Assembly: GCF_001667735.1 (NCBI RefSeq)
Contig: NZ_LZJN01000146.1
Span: forward strand, 1-36,252
Length of the DNA: 36,252 bases
Direction of reading: 5' to 3'
From: Mycobacterium sp. E183
GTDB taxonomy: Bacteria > Actinomycetota > Actinomycetes > Mycobacteriales > Mycobacteriaceae
Shown here: positions 27,102-35,708 of the stretch, piece after piece
How positions within the stretch are numbered: the stretch's first letter is position 1
How the letters are laid out: each line of letters opens with the position of its first letter
The notes under the pieces: model-generated
Database searches by the model: none
What the model saw: only the letters and a program-made list of their open reading frames with translations
What the model was told of the DNA's origin: nothing
Translations under genes and position numbers: made by a program

Positions 27102-28714
27102 TGCTGCCGCCCGTCGGGAAACATGCCTGCGGGCGCCTGGCGCCCGTCCCAGTTCAGCAGGTTCACCCGCGGCCGCCCGTTGGCGGCCGCCTCCCCGCGG
27201 GGGTGCTTGAGCGCATGGAACGTCTCCACGGCGACGGGCACCGGCTCACCCGACTCGTACATCCCCGGGCCCCCGTCACCGGTCAGCGAGCAGCCCATCT
27301 GCTCGAGGTCGCGGGCCTGCGGGCTGAACGCCGTCGGAATGACATACCGGTCTTCGTATTTCGCGATGGCCAGCAGCCGGTACATCTCGTAGATCTGTTT
27401 CTCGGTCATGCCGACCGAATGCGGTATGTGCGGCTGGGTTTCGCGGCCGAGGTTGATGTCGCGCATGTAGGAACGCATCGCCGCCAGCCGCCGCAGCACG
27501 CCCTCCACCACGGCGGTGTCCCCGGCGGTGAACAGCTCGGCCAGGTACTGCATCGGAATGCGCAGCGCGTCCAGCGCACCGAACAGGTTGCCCAGCTCCT
27601 CACCGTCGTGGCCGTCACGGCTGACCGCGTCGACCACCGGGGACAGCGGCGGGATGTACCAAACCATCGGCATGGTGCGGTATTCGGGGTGCAGCGGCAG
27701 GGCCACCCGGTAGTCGTTGATCAGCGCGTAGACCGGCGAGCGCTGGGCGGCCTCGATCCACTCGTCCGAGATGCCCTCGGCGCGTGCGGCCGCGATCACC
27801 TCGGGGTCGTTCGGGTCCAACAGGATTCGGCGCTGCGCCTCGTATAGGTCGGTCTCGTTCTCCACCGACGCCGCCTGAAGCACCCGGTCGACGTCGTAGA
27901 GCACCAGGCCCAGATACCGCAGCCGCCCCACGCACGTCTCCGAGCAGATGGTGGGCAACCCGACCTCCATCCGCGGATAGCACAGGGTGCACTTCTCGGC
28001 CTTGCCGGTCTTGTGGTTGAAATAGACCTTCTTGTAAGGACATCCGGAGACGCACATCCGCCAGCCGCGGCAGCGGTCCTGGTCGACCAGCACGATGCCG
28101 TCTTCGCTGCGCTTGTACATCGCGCCCGACGGGCACGACGCCACGCAGGAGGGGTTGAGACAGTGCTCGCAGATCCGGGGCAGGTAGAACATGAAGGTCT
28201 CTTCGAGCGCGAGCTTGACGTCCTCGCTGACCTTCTTCAGGATCGGGTCGCCGGCCAGGATCTCCGGCGAGCCACCCAGGTTGTCGTCCCAGTTCGGCCC
28301 CCAGGAGATCTTCATCGGTTCGCCGCTGATCTGGCTCTTCGGTGCGGCCGTGGGGAACGTGTCGCCCGCGGGTGCGGTGGTCAGGTTCTCGTAGTCGTAG
28401 GTCCATGGCTCGTAGTAGTCGTCGATGACCGGCAGCCTGGGGTTGGCGAAGATGCGCAACAGCTTCTGGATGCGGCCGCCGTCACGCAACCGCAGCCGCC
28501 CCTTCTTGTCGCGTATCCAGCCGCCCCGCCACCGCTCCTGATCCTCGTAGGTGCGCGGATAGCCCTGTCCCGGACGGGTTTCGACGTTGTTGAACCACAC
28601 GTATTCGGTGCCGGACCGGTTGGTCCATGCCTGCTTGCAGGTGACCGAGCAGGTGTGGCAGCCGATGCACTTGTCGAGGTTCATCACCATCGCCAGTTGC
28701 GCCATTACTTTCAT
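27098..28714 (-). CDS. narH: Respiratory nitrate reductase beta subunit (iron-sulfur) NarH
   Basis: A 538-residue iron-sulfur subunit carrying electrons from NarI hemes to NarG. Four Cys groups are visible: CIGCHTCSVTC near the N-terminus, CEHCLNPSCVASCP, CRGWRMCVSGCP and CTLCYPRMEVGLPTICSETC, for three [4Fe-4S] and one [3Fe-4S] cluster. The Trp replacing a Cys in CRGWRMC is normal and defines the [3Fe-4S] centre. ATG 28714 (MKVMAQLAMVMNLDKC) has GGAG seven bases upstream; the in-frame start at 28729 has no such site. It follows narG after 36 bases and overlaps narJ by 4. The subunit stays in the cytoplasm with NarG. Confidence 0.95.
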   Translation of the reverse strand: MKVMAQLAMVMNLDKCIGCHTCSVTCKQAWTNRSGTEYVWFNNVETRPGQGYPRTYEDQERWRGGWIRDKKGRLRLRDGGRIQKLLRIFANPRLPVIDDYYEPWTYDYENLTTAPAGDTFPTAAPKSQISGEPMKISWGPNWDDNLGGSPEILAGDPILKKVSEDVKLALEETFMFYLPRICEHCLNPSCVASCPSGAMYKRSEDGIVLVDQDRCRGWRMCVSGCPYKKVYFNHKTGKAEKCTLCYPRMEVGLPTICSETCVGRLRYLGLVLYDVDRVLQAASVENETDLYEAQRRILLDPNDPEVIAAARAEGISDEWIEAAQRSPVYALINDYRVALPLHPEYRTMPMVWYIPPLSPVVDAVSRDGHDGEELGNLFGALDALRIPMQYLAELFTAGDTAVVEGVLRRLAAMRSYMRDINLGRETQPHIPHSVGMTEKQIYEMYRLLAIAKYEDRYVIPTAFSPQARDLEQMGCSLTGDGGPGMYESGEPVPVAVETFHALKHPRGEAAANGRPRVNLLNWDGRQAPAGMFPDGRQQ

Positions 28715-28750
28715 TGTCTCGCTCCGCAAGCTTCGCTCGGACGTTTCATG

Positions 28751-31700
28751 TCAGTACGTCACCTCCTGGCTGCGGCGACGTACCACGGTGACCTCGTCAC
28801 GCTGGTTGCCGGTCGGCCCCATGTAGTTGAAGGCGAACGCGTGCTGGCCGTAGCCCCCGGCGAGGTGGCTGGGCTTGATGCGGACGCGGGTCAGCGCGTT
28901 GTGGTTGCCACCGCGCTTGTTGTTGGTTTCGGTGCGGGGCGTGTCGACCGTGCGCTCCTGCACGTGGTAGACGAACACCACGCCGTCGGGCATGCGGTGG
29001 CTGACGATGGCGCGGCAGACGTAGATGCCGTTGGCGTTGACCGCTTCGACCCAATCATTGTCCCGCACTTCAAGTTTGGCCGCGTCGCCGGGGCTCATCC
29101 ACATCGTCGGTCCGCCGCGGGACAACGAGAGCATGTACAGGTTGTCCTGGTAGGTGGAGTGGAAGGACCACTTCGAGTGCGGGGTCAAATACCGCACGGT
29201 GAGCCCGATCCCGTCCGGGGTGGGGCCGAGCTCGGGCTGGCCGAACAGCCGCGTCATGTCGAGCGGCGGGCGGAACACCGGCAGGTGCTCGCCGAGTTCC
29301 TCGACCCAGTCGTGGGCCAGGTAGAAATGCATTCGGCCGGTCAGCGTGTGGAACGGCTTGAGGTTTTCGATGTTGATGGTGAACGGCGCGTAGCGGCGCC
29401 CGCCGGTTTCGCTGCCCGACCATTCCGGGCTGGTGATCACCGGCACCGGACGCGCCTGCGTGTCGGCGTAGCAGATGCGGCGCTCCTCACTGCCCTCGGC
29501 CAGATGCGCGAGCCGCTGACCCGTCCGCTTTTCCAGCTCGCGGAAGCCCTCGACGGCGAGCCGGCCATTGGTCGTGCCGGACAACAGCAGCAGCACGTCG
29601 GCCATCCGCGCCGCGGTGGTGATGGCCGGGCGGCCCGCTCCCGCACCGGAATTCATCACGCCGAACTTGGCGGACAACTCCTCGACCTCCCGGAACGGAT
29701 GCACCGTGATGCCCTTGGTGGTCACCCCGAAGGTCTCGACGAGCGGTCCCAGGGTCTGCCACTTGTCGTAGACGGCGCCGTAATCGCGTTCCACCACGGT
29801 GAGCCGGGCCATGCTGCGTCCGGGCACCGGCGTCGCGCCGGTGTGCAACCAGTCCTCCTCCGTGCCGTCGGGATAGGCCATCGCGTCGGGGGTGTCGTGC
29901 TGCAGCGCGGTGAGGACCACGTCGCCCCGGGTGCCCAGGTGCCGCTTGGCCAGCGCGCTGAAGGCGCGCGCGATCGCGCCGAAAGCGTCGAAGTCCGAAC
30001 GGGTTTCCCACGGCGGATCGGTCGCCGCGCTGAACGCGTGCACGTAGGGGTGCATGTCCGTGCTGGAGATGTCGGCCTTTTCGTACCACGTCGCCGCGGG
30101 CAGCACGACGTCCGAGACCAGCGTCGTCGAGGTCATCCGGAAGTCGATCGACATCATCAGGTCGAGCTTGCCCTCGGGGATGTCCCCCTCGCACACCACG
30201 TCGACGGGCGATATCCCGTCGGCCGGCGGCTCGGCCTGCACGTTGGAATCGGTGCCCAGCAGGTGACGCAGGAAGTATTCGCCGCCCTTGCCCGACGATC
30301 CGATCAGGTTGGCCCGCCACACCGTAAGCACCCGGGGCCAGTTGACCGGGTTGTCGGGATCGGTGACGGACAGCTTGAGTTTGCGGTCGCGGAGCTGCTC
30401 GGCGACGTAGTCGGCGACGTCGCGACCGGCGGCGCGCGCCTCGTCGGCGACGTCCAGGCTGGAGCGGTCGAACTGCGGATAGAACGGGCTCCAGCCCATC
30501 GCCGTCGCGGAGGCCAGCAGGTCCATCGTGTGCTTGCCCGCGAACCGGCCGCGGCCAAGCGGGCTGGCCAACTTGTCGGCCGCGTAACCGTCGTAGCGCC
30601 ACTGGTCGGTATGCGCGTACCAATAGGAGGCTCCCGGCACCTGCCGCGGCGGACGCACCCAGTCCGTGGCCATCGCCATGGTCTGAAAACCGGTGAGCGG
30701 ACGCACCTTTTCCTGTCCGACGTAATGGGCCCAGCCCCCGCCGTTGCGCCCCATCGAGCCGGTGAGCATCAGCAGCGCGAGCACCGCCCGGTAGATGGCG
30801 TCACCGTGAAACCACTGACAGATCCCGCTGCCCATGATGATCATCGACCGGCCGCCGGATTCCTCTGCGCTGCGGGCGAATTCCTTGGCGACGCGGATGG
30901 CCTGCGCGGCCGAGACACCGGTGATTCCCTCCTGCCAGGCGGGGGTGTTCTGCTGGGTCGGGTCGTCGTAACCGGTGGGCCAGTCGCCGGGCAATCCCGG
31001 TCGGGCCACCCCGTACTGGGCCAGCATCAGGTCGAAAACGGTGCACACCAGGTGCTTGCCGACGCGGCGCACCGGGACGCCGCGCGCCACCGTGGCGCCT
31101 TCACCGTTGAGCGTGTCGAAGCTGGCCAGGTGCACCAGCGCGGTGTCGCCGTGCGCGTTTCGCACGCTGAGCGCCGGCATCAGGCCGCCGAGGTCGAGGT
31201 TCCACTTGCCGACACCGTCCTCGCCGTAGCGGAATCCCAGCGAGCCGTGGGGCACCACCACCGAATCGGTGGCCTCGTCCAGCACCGCCGGTTTGAGCGC
31301 CGCGTTCTCGACGCCCCTGCCCAGGTCCGCCGCCGTGAGGTTCTTTCCCGGCACCAGCATGTCGCCGCGGGATTCCAGCTTGATCAGGAACGGCAGATCG
31401 GTGTAGCGGCGCGCGAAGTCGGTGAAGAACGGAACCTCTTTCCGCACATAACATTCCGTCAGAATGACGTGGCCCATCGCCATCGCCAGCGCCCCGTCGG
31501 TGCCGGCGGCGCACGGCATCCACTCGTCGGCGAACTTGGTGTTGTCGGCGTAGTCGGGGCTGACGGTCACCACCTTGGTGCCGCGGTAGCGCGCCTCGGC
31601 CATCCAGTGCGCGTCGGGGGTCCGGGTGATCGGGACGTTGGAGCCCCACATCATCAAATACGCTGCGTCCCACCAGTCGCCGGACTCGGGCACGTCGGTC

Positions 31701-32434
31701 TGATCGCCGAACACCTGCGGCGACGCGACCGGAAGGTCGGCGTACCAGTCATAAAACGACGTCATGGGGGCGCCGATCAGCTCGAAGAACCGCGACCCGG
31801 CCGCGTAGGACACCATCGACATCGCCGGGATGGGCGAAAATCCCGCGACGCGGTCGGGCCCGTAGGTCTTGATGGTGTGCACGTGGGCGGCGGCGATCAA
31901 CTCGGTGGCCTCGGCCCAGGTGACCCGGACCAGTCCCCCTTTGCCACGGGCGCGCTGATAGCGGCGACGGCGCTCGGGGTCGGCCTGAATGTCGGCCCAG
32001 GCCAATACCGGATCGCCCAGTCGCGCCTTGGCTTCCCGGTACATCTCGACCAGCACGCCCCGCGCGTAGGGGTAGCGCACCCGGGTGGGCGAGTAGCTGT
32101 ACCAGGAGAACGACGCGCCGCGGGGACACCCGCGCGGCTCGTATTCCGGCCGGTCCGGGCCCACCGAGGGATAGTCGGTCTGCTGGGTCTCCCAGGTGAT
32201 GATCCCGTCCTTGACGTAGATCTTCCAGGAGCAGGAACCGGTGCAGTTGACCCCGTGGGTGGAGCGCACCACCTTGTCGTGGCTCCACCTGTCGCGGTAG
32301 AACACGTCGGCCTCGCGGCCGCCCTTGCGCGTCACGGTGCGCAGGTCGGCCGAGAATTCACCGGGGGTGAAGAACCGCCCGCTGCGCTCCAGCAACTCCT
32401 CGAGCGCTCCACCGACGTGTGGTGTGACAGTCAA
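28751..32434 (-). CDS. narG: Respiratory nitrate reductase alpha subunit NarG
   Basis: A 1227-residue molybdo-bis-MGD catalytic subunit reducing nitrate to nitrite on the cytoplasmic side. The N-terminus carries the FS0 ligands His60, Cys64, Cys68 (STHGVNCTGSC) and Cys103 (PRGCPRG). The likely Mo ligand is Asp229 in SFYDWYADLP. There is no signal peptide, as expected. Start is TTG 32434, preceded by GGAAGGGA; it gives the N-terminus MTVTPHVGGALEELLERSG, which agrees with M. tuberculosis NarG as I recall it. The 26-residue extension to 32512 is not supported. It is the first gene of narGHJI; in M. tuberculosis this operon gives nitrate respiration under low oxygen and helps cells survive hypoxia. 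Confidence 0.96.
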   Translation of the reverse strand: MTVTPHVGGALEELLERSGRFFTPGEFSADLRTVTRKGGREADVFYRDRWSHDKVVRSTHGVNCTGSCSWKIYVKDGIITWETQQTDYPSVGPDRPEYEPRGCPRGASFSWYSYSPTRVRYPYARGVLVEMYREAKARLGDPVLAWADIQADPERRRRYQRARGKGGLVRVTWAEATELIAAAHVHTIKTYGPDRVAGFSPIPAMSMVSYAAGSRFFELIGAPMTSFYDWYADLPVASPQVFGDQTDVPESGDWWDAAYLMMWGSNVPITRTPDAHWMAEARYRGTKVVTVSPDYADNTKFADEWMPCAAGTDGALAMAMGHVILTECYVRKEVPFFTDFARRYTDLPFLIKLESRGDMLVPGKNLTAADLGRGVENAALKPAVLDEATDSVVVPHGSLGFRYGEDGVGKWNLDLGGLMPALSVRNAHGDTALVHLASFDTLNGEGATVARGVPVRRVGKHLVCTVFDLMLAQYGVARPGLPGDWPTGYDDPTQQNTPAWQEGITGVSAAQAIRVAKEFARSAEESGGRSMIIMGSGICQWFHGDAIYRAVLALLMLTGSMGRNGGGWAHYVGQEKVRPLTGFQTMAMATDWVRPPRQVPGASYWYAHTDQWRYDGYAADKLASPLGRGRFAGKHTMDLLASATAMGWSPFYPQFDRSSLDVADEARAAGRDVADYVAEQLRDRKLKLSVTDPDNPVNWPRVLTVWRANLIGSSGKGGEYFLRHLLGTDSNVQAEPPADGISPVDVVCEGDIPEGKLDLMMSIDFRMTSTTLVSDVVLPAATWYEKADISSTDMHPYVHAFSAATDPPWETRSDFDAFGAIARAFSALAKRHLGTRGDVVLTALQHDTPDAMAYPDGTEEDWLHTGATPVPGRSMARLTVVERDYGAVYDKWQTLGPLVETFGVTTKGITVHPFREVEELSAKFGVMNSGAGAGRPAITTAARMADVLLLLSGTTNGRLAVEGFRELEKRTGQRLAHLAEGSEERRICYADTQARPVPVITSPEWSGSETGGRRYAPFTINIENLKPFHTLTGRMHFYLAHDWVEELGEHLPVFRPPLDMTRLFGQPELGPTPDGIGLTVRYLTPHSKWSFHSTYQDNLYMLSLSRGGPTMWMSPGDAAKLEVRDNDWVEAVNANGIYVCRAIVSHRMPDGVVFVYHVQERTVDTPRTETNNKRGGNHNALTRVRIKPSHLAGGYGQHAFAFNYMGPTGNQRDEVTVVRRRSQEVTY

Positions 32435-32841
32435 CAGGTATCCCTTCCACTCCGTAGCGCCGCGCGTGCCGGGCCGGCCGGCGTTTCGGCCCGGGTGCGT
32501 CGTACCGGGCATCGGCCCATCGATTCATCGGCCGGCACGAACCATGGCCGACGGCCTTTGGCCTGGGGAACGATCGCGCACCGGCGCGGGGCGCGGAGAA
32601 CGCGCCCAACACCTCCGCGACGGGCGGCCCGATATCGAAATCGATTGGTCAACATGGGTTTTAGCGACTTAGAGACATCCGGCCGGGACCCTGTCACCGC
32701 GCCGTACAGACGTGGGATCGCTTCCGGTACACGCTTCCAGGTCAAGTAGTTCTTACAAGTACACGTTGGGTTTATATCTCAAGTTCACCCTCGCGACCTT
32801 CTACGAGGCTGGGCGTCGGCTGCGGAACAGCTGTGGGCTTG
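32435..32841 (-). promoter_or_regulatory. 407-bp nar operon upstream region
   Basis: No gene is seen between the narG start and the mutT2 stop. The half next to narG is very GC-rich; two AT-rich patches occur at about 32630-32672 and 32745-32795 and are the most likely promoter sites for the leftward nar operon. On the minus strand the first has TTGACC (with ATCGATTTCGATATCGG behind it) and the second TTGAGATATAAACCC, but neither shows a well-spaced -35/-10 pair. A palindrome-like ATCGGCC repeat occurs around 32511-32533. Regulator sites cannot be assigned. Confidence 0.35.
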
Positions 32842-33246
32842 TTATGAGGCCGCTGCGGACAGCGCCCGCACCAGGTCAGCGACCCAGCCGCGGTCGGCGG
32901 GCACCCAGTCGACATCGGGCAGCTCGTCCGCGGTCACCCAGCGCACCGCCCCATGGTCACGCGCATGCGGCTCTCCGCTGAGCAATCCCACGCGGTACGC
33001 CCGCAGGGTCATGCCCTCCAGCGCGATGTCGTCGCCCAGCCGGCCCCCCACCTCGACGTCGCCGACCTCGAGGCCCAGCTCCTCGGCCAGCTCGCGGGCC
33101 AGCGCATCCCGCTCCGTTTCACCCGGTGCGACCTTACCGCCGGGCAGTTCCCAGCGGCCGGCCAGCTCGGGCGGCCGGAGGCGTTGCGCCACCAGCACCG
33201 TGGCGCGGCGGATGACCGCGCCCGCGACGACGATCTGGGTCGGCAT
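32842..33246 (-). CDS. mutT2: Nudix hydrolase MutT2
   Basis: A 134-residue Nudix pyrophosphohydrolase. The complete Nudix box is present: Gly37, Glu43, Arg51-Glu52, Glu55-Glu56, Gly58 ([20 protein letters not shown] then ELGLE). The M. tuberculosis homologue Rv1160 (141 residues) hydrolyses nucleoside triphosphates such as dCTP and 5-methyl-dCTP and was named as a MutT-like sanitising enzyme. The short C-terminal part ends [14 protein letters not shown] 33246 lies exactly six bases after a TACCGT -10 box and lacks a ribosome-binding site, so a leaderless mRNA is probable. It is divergent from the pterin dehydratase gene across only 24 bases; the nar operon begins 407 bases downstream of its stop on the same strand. 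Confidence 0.93.
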   Translation of the reverse strand: MPTQIVVAGAVIRRATVLVAQRLRPPELAGRWELPGGKVAPGETERDALARELAEELGLEVGDVEVGGRLGDDIALEGMTLRAYRVGLLSGEPHARDHGAVRWVTADELPDVDWVPADRGWVADLVRALSAAAS

Positions 33247-33252
33247 GGCCAG

Positions 33253-33264
33253 ACGGTATACGGT
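33253..33264. promoter_or_regulatory. Abutting divergent -10 boxes for mutT2 and the pterin dehydratase gene
   Basis: In the 24-bp gap, TACCGT on the minus strand (33253-33258) touches TACGGT on the plus strand (33259-33264). Each is followed by exactly six bases and then an ATG (33246 minus, 33271 plus). The gap thus consists only of two -10 boxes and two discriminators; both -35 regions must lie inside the opposite gene. Both transcripts are predicted to be leaderless and cannot be started at the same time. Confidence 0.6.
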
Positions 33265-33270
33265 CGAAAT

Positions 33271-33555
33271 ATGGCTGTGTTAACGGATGAGCAGGTGGAC
33301 GCCGCACTGCCCGATCTCAACGGATGGGAGCGCGCCGACGGTGCGCTGCGCCGGTCGATCAAGTTTCCGAGCTTTCTCGCCGGCATCGACGCGGTGCGCC
33401 GGGTGGGCGAGCACGCGGAGAGCAAGGATCATCACCCGGATATCGATATTCGTTGGCGAACGGTGACTTTCGCCCTGGTGACGCATTCCGAGGGCGGCAT
33501 CACCGAGAAGGACGTCGCCATGGCGCACGACATCGACGGGATCGTCGGCGGCTAG
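33271..33555 (+). CDS. Pterin-4a-carbinolamine dehydratase (Rv1159A-like)
   Basis: A 94-residue protein of the PhhB/DCoH family. It dehydrates 4a-hydroxytetrahydropterin produced by aromatic amino acid hydroxylases; in organisms without such hydroxylases its role is less certain, and links to folate or molybdopterin metabolism have been proposed. The active-site signature is intact: the E-x3-HHP motif ([13 protein letters not shown]) and a later TH-x8-D spacing ([11 protein letters not shown]). The ATG at 33271 has no ribosome-binding site and lies six bases after TACGGT, suggesting a leaderless mRNA. Its TAG stop shares the palindrome CTAG with the stop of pimE on the other strand, so the two convergent genes overlap by 4 bases. 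Confidence 0.9.
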   Translation: MAVLTDEQVDAALPDLNGWERADGALRRSIKFPSFLAGIDAVRRVGEHAESKDHHPDIDIRWRTVTFALVTHSEGGITEKDVAMAHDIDGIVGG

Positions 33556-34796
33556 TCCTTGGACTCGGCGCCGGCCATCTCGCCGGTGCGGCGCGCGCCG
33601 GTGGCGGCGATCCAGACCAAGGTCGCCACGGCCGCCACGATGTAGACGAGGCCGGCCCAGGCCAGGTACCAGGGCCGGCTGATCTGCCAGATGGTCGGCT
33701 GCGCGAAGCTCAGCAGCCACGGCACGCCGACGATGGTGAGCGCCAGCCAGCCCCAGCCCACGATCCGCGCGCCGGGGCGCTCGCGGGGTGGCCCGTGAAT
33801 CGCCCAGATCATCAGCGGCACCAGCCACACCCAGTGGTGGGTCCAGGAGATCGGCGACAGCAGCAGCCCGAACAGCTCGACCACCAGTAACTTGCCCAGC
33901 CGGTCGGCCGGGTCCAGCGCCCGCCAGGCCAGCACGGCCGCCACCGCGGTCGCGCCGATGGCGATCAACACCGGCGGGCCGAAGCCGGCGTCGTGACCCA
34001 GGATCCGGGAGATGCCGCCGCGCCAGGACTGGTTGAAGGAGGTGGCGACGGGCCCCACTCGTTGCGCATCGCCCAGCAGCTTCGTGAAGTAGTAGGCGGT
34101 CTGATCGCCGACCACAATCGCCGACACGCCGACGGTGGCGAGGAAGACCACGGCGGAGAAGGCCGCCGCGGCCCACCGCCGCACCCCGACCAGGTAGACG
34201 CCCGAGATCGCGGGCGTCAGCTTGATGCCGGCCGCCACGCCGACCAGCAGCCCCGACAGCCACCACCGCGTCGTCAACACCGCCCACAGCACCAAGAGCA
34301 TCAGCAACACGTTGACCTGCCCGTAGTCGAAGGTGCTGCGCAGCGGCTCGATCCAGATGGTGATCGCCGTCCACGCCATGGCCAGGCGGCGACCGTCGGC
34401 GCCGGGCGCCACGCCGATCAGGCGCTGGCTGATCCGGATCGCGCCGTACAACGCGGCCATGGTCGCGATCTGCCACGCGAGGGCGACCAGGCCGAACGGC
34501 AACAGGCTCAGCGGGTAGAACACGACCGCGGCGAAGGGCGGATAGGTGAACGGCAGCGGGAAGTCCGGCGTCTGGTCGGCGTAGACGTAGCTGTACAGCG
34601 TGCCGGGGTGGTCGATGGCCGCGGCCCCGCCGAGGTAGACGTGCAGGTCGACGAAGTTGGCGCCGTGCGGCGCCAGGTAGGTCCAGGCGAGCCGCGCGGT
34701 GACGCTGGCGAGCAGCAGGGCCGGTGCGGCCGCCCGCAGCAGACTCGCGAACCGCCGGCGATCCGATGCCGCCGGGGCGGCCGAGGTGGTGTCGAT
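33552..34796 (-). CDS. pimE: Polyprenol-phosphate-mannose-dependent mannosyltransferase PimE; start codon unclear
   Basis: A GT-C/GT87-type membrane mannosyltransferase that adds an alpha-1,2-mannose in higher PIM (AcPIM5/6) synthesis. About ten hydrophobic segments are visible. Reading frame continues 5' of the first canonical start (GTG 34523) through a clearly protein-like stretch: an N-terminal membrane helix ([20 protein letters not shown]), then [14 protein letters not shown] with the loop Asp expected to be catalytic, then [21 protein letters not shown] start at 34523 would lose all of this. The frame is stopped by TAA at 34806-34808, and between there and 34523 no ATG, GTG or TTG is in frame. 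The coordinate given is an ATC (34796) which lies exactly six bases after a TAAAGT -10 box. Non-standard initiation or a 1-base indel are the options. It is convergent with the dehydratase gene; lpqW, functionally linked, is also in the window. Confidence 0.85.
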   Translation of the reverse strand: MDTTSAAPAASDRRRFASLLRAAAPALLLASVTARLAWTYLAPHGANFVDLHVYLGGAAAIDHPGTLYSYVYADQTPDFPLPFTYPPFAAVVFYPLSLLPFGLVALAWQIATMAALYGAIRISQRLIGVAPGADGRRLAMAWTAITIWIEPLRSTFDYGQVNVLLMLLVLWAVLTTRWWLSGLLVGVAAGIKLTPAISGVYLVGVRRWAAAAFSAVVFLATVGVSAIVVGDQTAYYFTKLLGDAQRVGPVATSFNQSWRGGISRILGHDAGFGPPVLIAIGATAVAAVLAWRALDPADRLGKLLVVELFGLLLSPISWTHHWVWLVPLMIWAIHGPPRERPGARIVGWGWLALTIVGVPWLLSFAQPTIWQISRPWYLAWAGLVYIVAAVATLVWIAATGARRTGEMAGAESKD

Positions 34797-34802
34797 GAGC
34801 CG

Positions 34803-34808
34803 ACTTTA
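34803..34808 (-). promoter_or_regulatory. Candidate -10 box for pimE
   Basis: TAAAGT on the minus strand is followed by six bases and then ATC GAC ACC in the pimE frame. The spacing equals that of the leaderless genes nearby (mshB, mutT2), but here the codon at +1 is ATC. The box overlaps the in-frame TAA that closes the pimE frame upstream. Confidence 0.4.
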
Positions 34809-34921
34809 GCGATCGCGGCGGCCCGAGCGGACGCCGTCGCGCCCAACGGCCTGGTCGGCGGGCGTTCGGTCACCGCCGTCACTCGTATCAATAACGATCA
34901 AATAAATGCCACACGTGTCAC

Positions 34922-34949
34922 TTGAGTCCCACCAGTATCAACGTAACTT
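34922..34949 (+). promoter_or_regulatory. Candidate SigA-type promoter for the Ala/Pro-rich secreted protein genes
   Basis: TTGAGT (34922-34927) and TAACTT (34944-34949, TANNNT type) are separated by 16 bases. A start near 34956 would give a leader of about 31 bases to the ATG at 34987, with GGGAGA before it. An 8-bp palindrome ACACGTGT (34912-34919) stands just upstream of the -35 box and could be an operator. The AT-rich stretch 34886-34911 before it holds no gene. Confidence 0.5.
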
Positions 34950-34986
34950 CGGCGCTGGACCCCGTAATCCACAACCAGGGAGAGTC

Positions 34987-35658
34987 ATGCCAACCATCTG
35001 GACTTACTTGCGTGCAGCCGCCGTCGTAGTCGGTTCGTCCGCAGCCCTACTCACGGGCGGTATCGCCCACGCCGACCCCGTGCCGGCTCCGCCGATCCCG
35101 AACATTCCGCAGCAGCTGATCAGTTCGGCGGCCAACGCGCCCCAAATCCTGCAGAACCTCGCCACCGCGCTCGGCGCGACCCCGCCGGCCGCGCCGGCCG
35201 CCCCGGGCATCACCTTCCCGGGTGTCCCGTCGGCCGCCGCGCCGTCACCGGCGACCAACGCGGCGATCCCGTCGATCCCCGGACTGGCGCAGGCACCGAC
35301 GCCTTCCGCCCCGTCGGCGGCGCAGGGCCTGCAGGGGCTGATCCCCGGCCTGACGCAGCCGGCACCCGCGGCGCCCGCCGCCCCGGCCACGTCGTCCATT
35401 CCCGGACTGCCGGCCATCCCGGGGCTGTCGACGCCGGCCGCCCCCGCCACCCCGCCGACCCCGCAGATTCCGCAGGCGAAGGTCGACATGCCGGCGTTCC
35501 TGCCCAACATGCCGGTCAACCTGCCCGCGCAGATGACCCTGCCGCAGGACCTGCCGGCGCTCGCCGGCGCTCCCGCGGCGCCGGCCGCGCCGGCGGCGCC
35601 GGCCGCGCCGGCCACCGGGGCCAACCCGGTTGCCCCGCTGCTCGCCGGGCTGCCCTGA
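34987..35658 (+). CDS. Secreted Ala/Pro-rich protein (Rv1158c-like)
   Basis: A 223-residue exported protein of unknown function. A signal peptide (MPTIWTYLRAAAVVVGSSAA) ends at the AHA|DP site near residue 31. The mature part is low-complexity, rich in Ala and Pro with repeated IPGL/IPNIPQ-type units, PNMPVNLPAQMTLPQDLPAL, and a run of APAAP repeats near the end, so it is probably extended and disordered in the envelope. ATG 34987 has GGGAGA before it; an earlier in-frame start at 34906 would put 27 residues before the signal peptide. It corresponds by position and composition to Rv1158c and is followed after 50 bases by a second protein of the same kind. No enzymatic motif is seen. Confidence 0.88.
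   Translation: MPTIWTYLRAAAVVVGSSAALLTGGIAHADPVPAPPIPNIPQQLISSAANAPQILQNLATALGATPPAAPAAPGITFPGVPSAAAPSPATNAAIPSIPGLAQAPTPSAPSAAQGLQGLIPGLTQPAPAAPAAPATSSIPGLPAIPGLSTPAAPATPPTPQIPQAKVDMPAFLPNMPVNLPAQMTLPQDLPALAGAPAAPAAPAAPAAPATGANPVAPLLAGLP
35575..35610 (+). repeat. Two perfect 18-bp tandem repeats coding for Ala-Ala-Pro units
   Basis: GCGGCGCCGGCCGCGCCG occurs twice in direct tandem (35575-35592 and 35593-35610), in frame, each coding AAPAAP near the C-terminus of the Ala/Pro-rich protein. Identical nucleotide copies suggest a recent slip duplication; copy number may vary between strains. Confidence 0.75.
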
Positions 35659-35708
35659 GTAATTAGCCAGACAGCAACGCCAACCCCCTACTGACCGGAG
35701 GACACACC

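Noticed and set aside
27098..28714. Missing Cys (Trp instead) in the third cluster motif of NarH
   Set aside because: CRGWRMC with Trp is the normal form and makes the [3Fe-4S] centre, as in E. coli NarH.
32675..32700. Possible DosR box (GTGAC...GTCCC) upstream of narG
   Set aside because: The half-sites are one base too close and the first half is mismatched; the nar operon of M. tuberculosis is not known to me as a DosR target.
28013..32749. 1578-codon plus-strand ORF opposite narH/narG
   Set aside because: It is the mirror frame of the nar genes and has shadow-like composition with no domain.
34508..34891. 127-codon minus-strand ORF over the pimE 5' end
   Set aside because: Its later part is the out-of-frame reading of the pimE N-terminal region (Arg/Ser/Pro/Cys-rich); its first codons may matter only if a frameshift exists.
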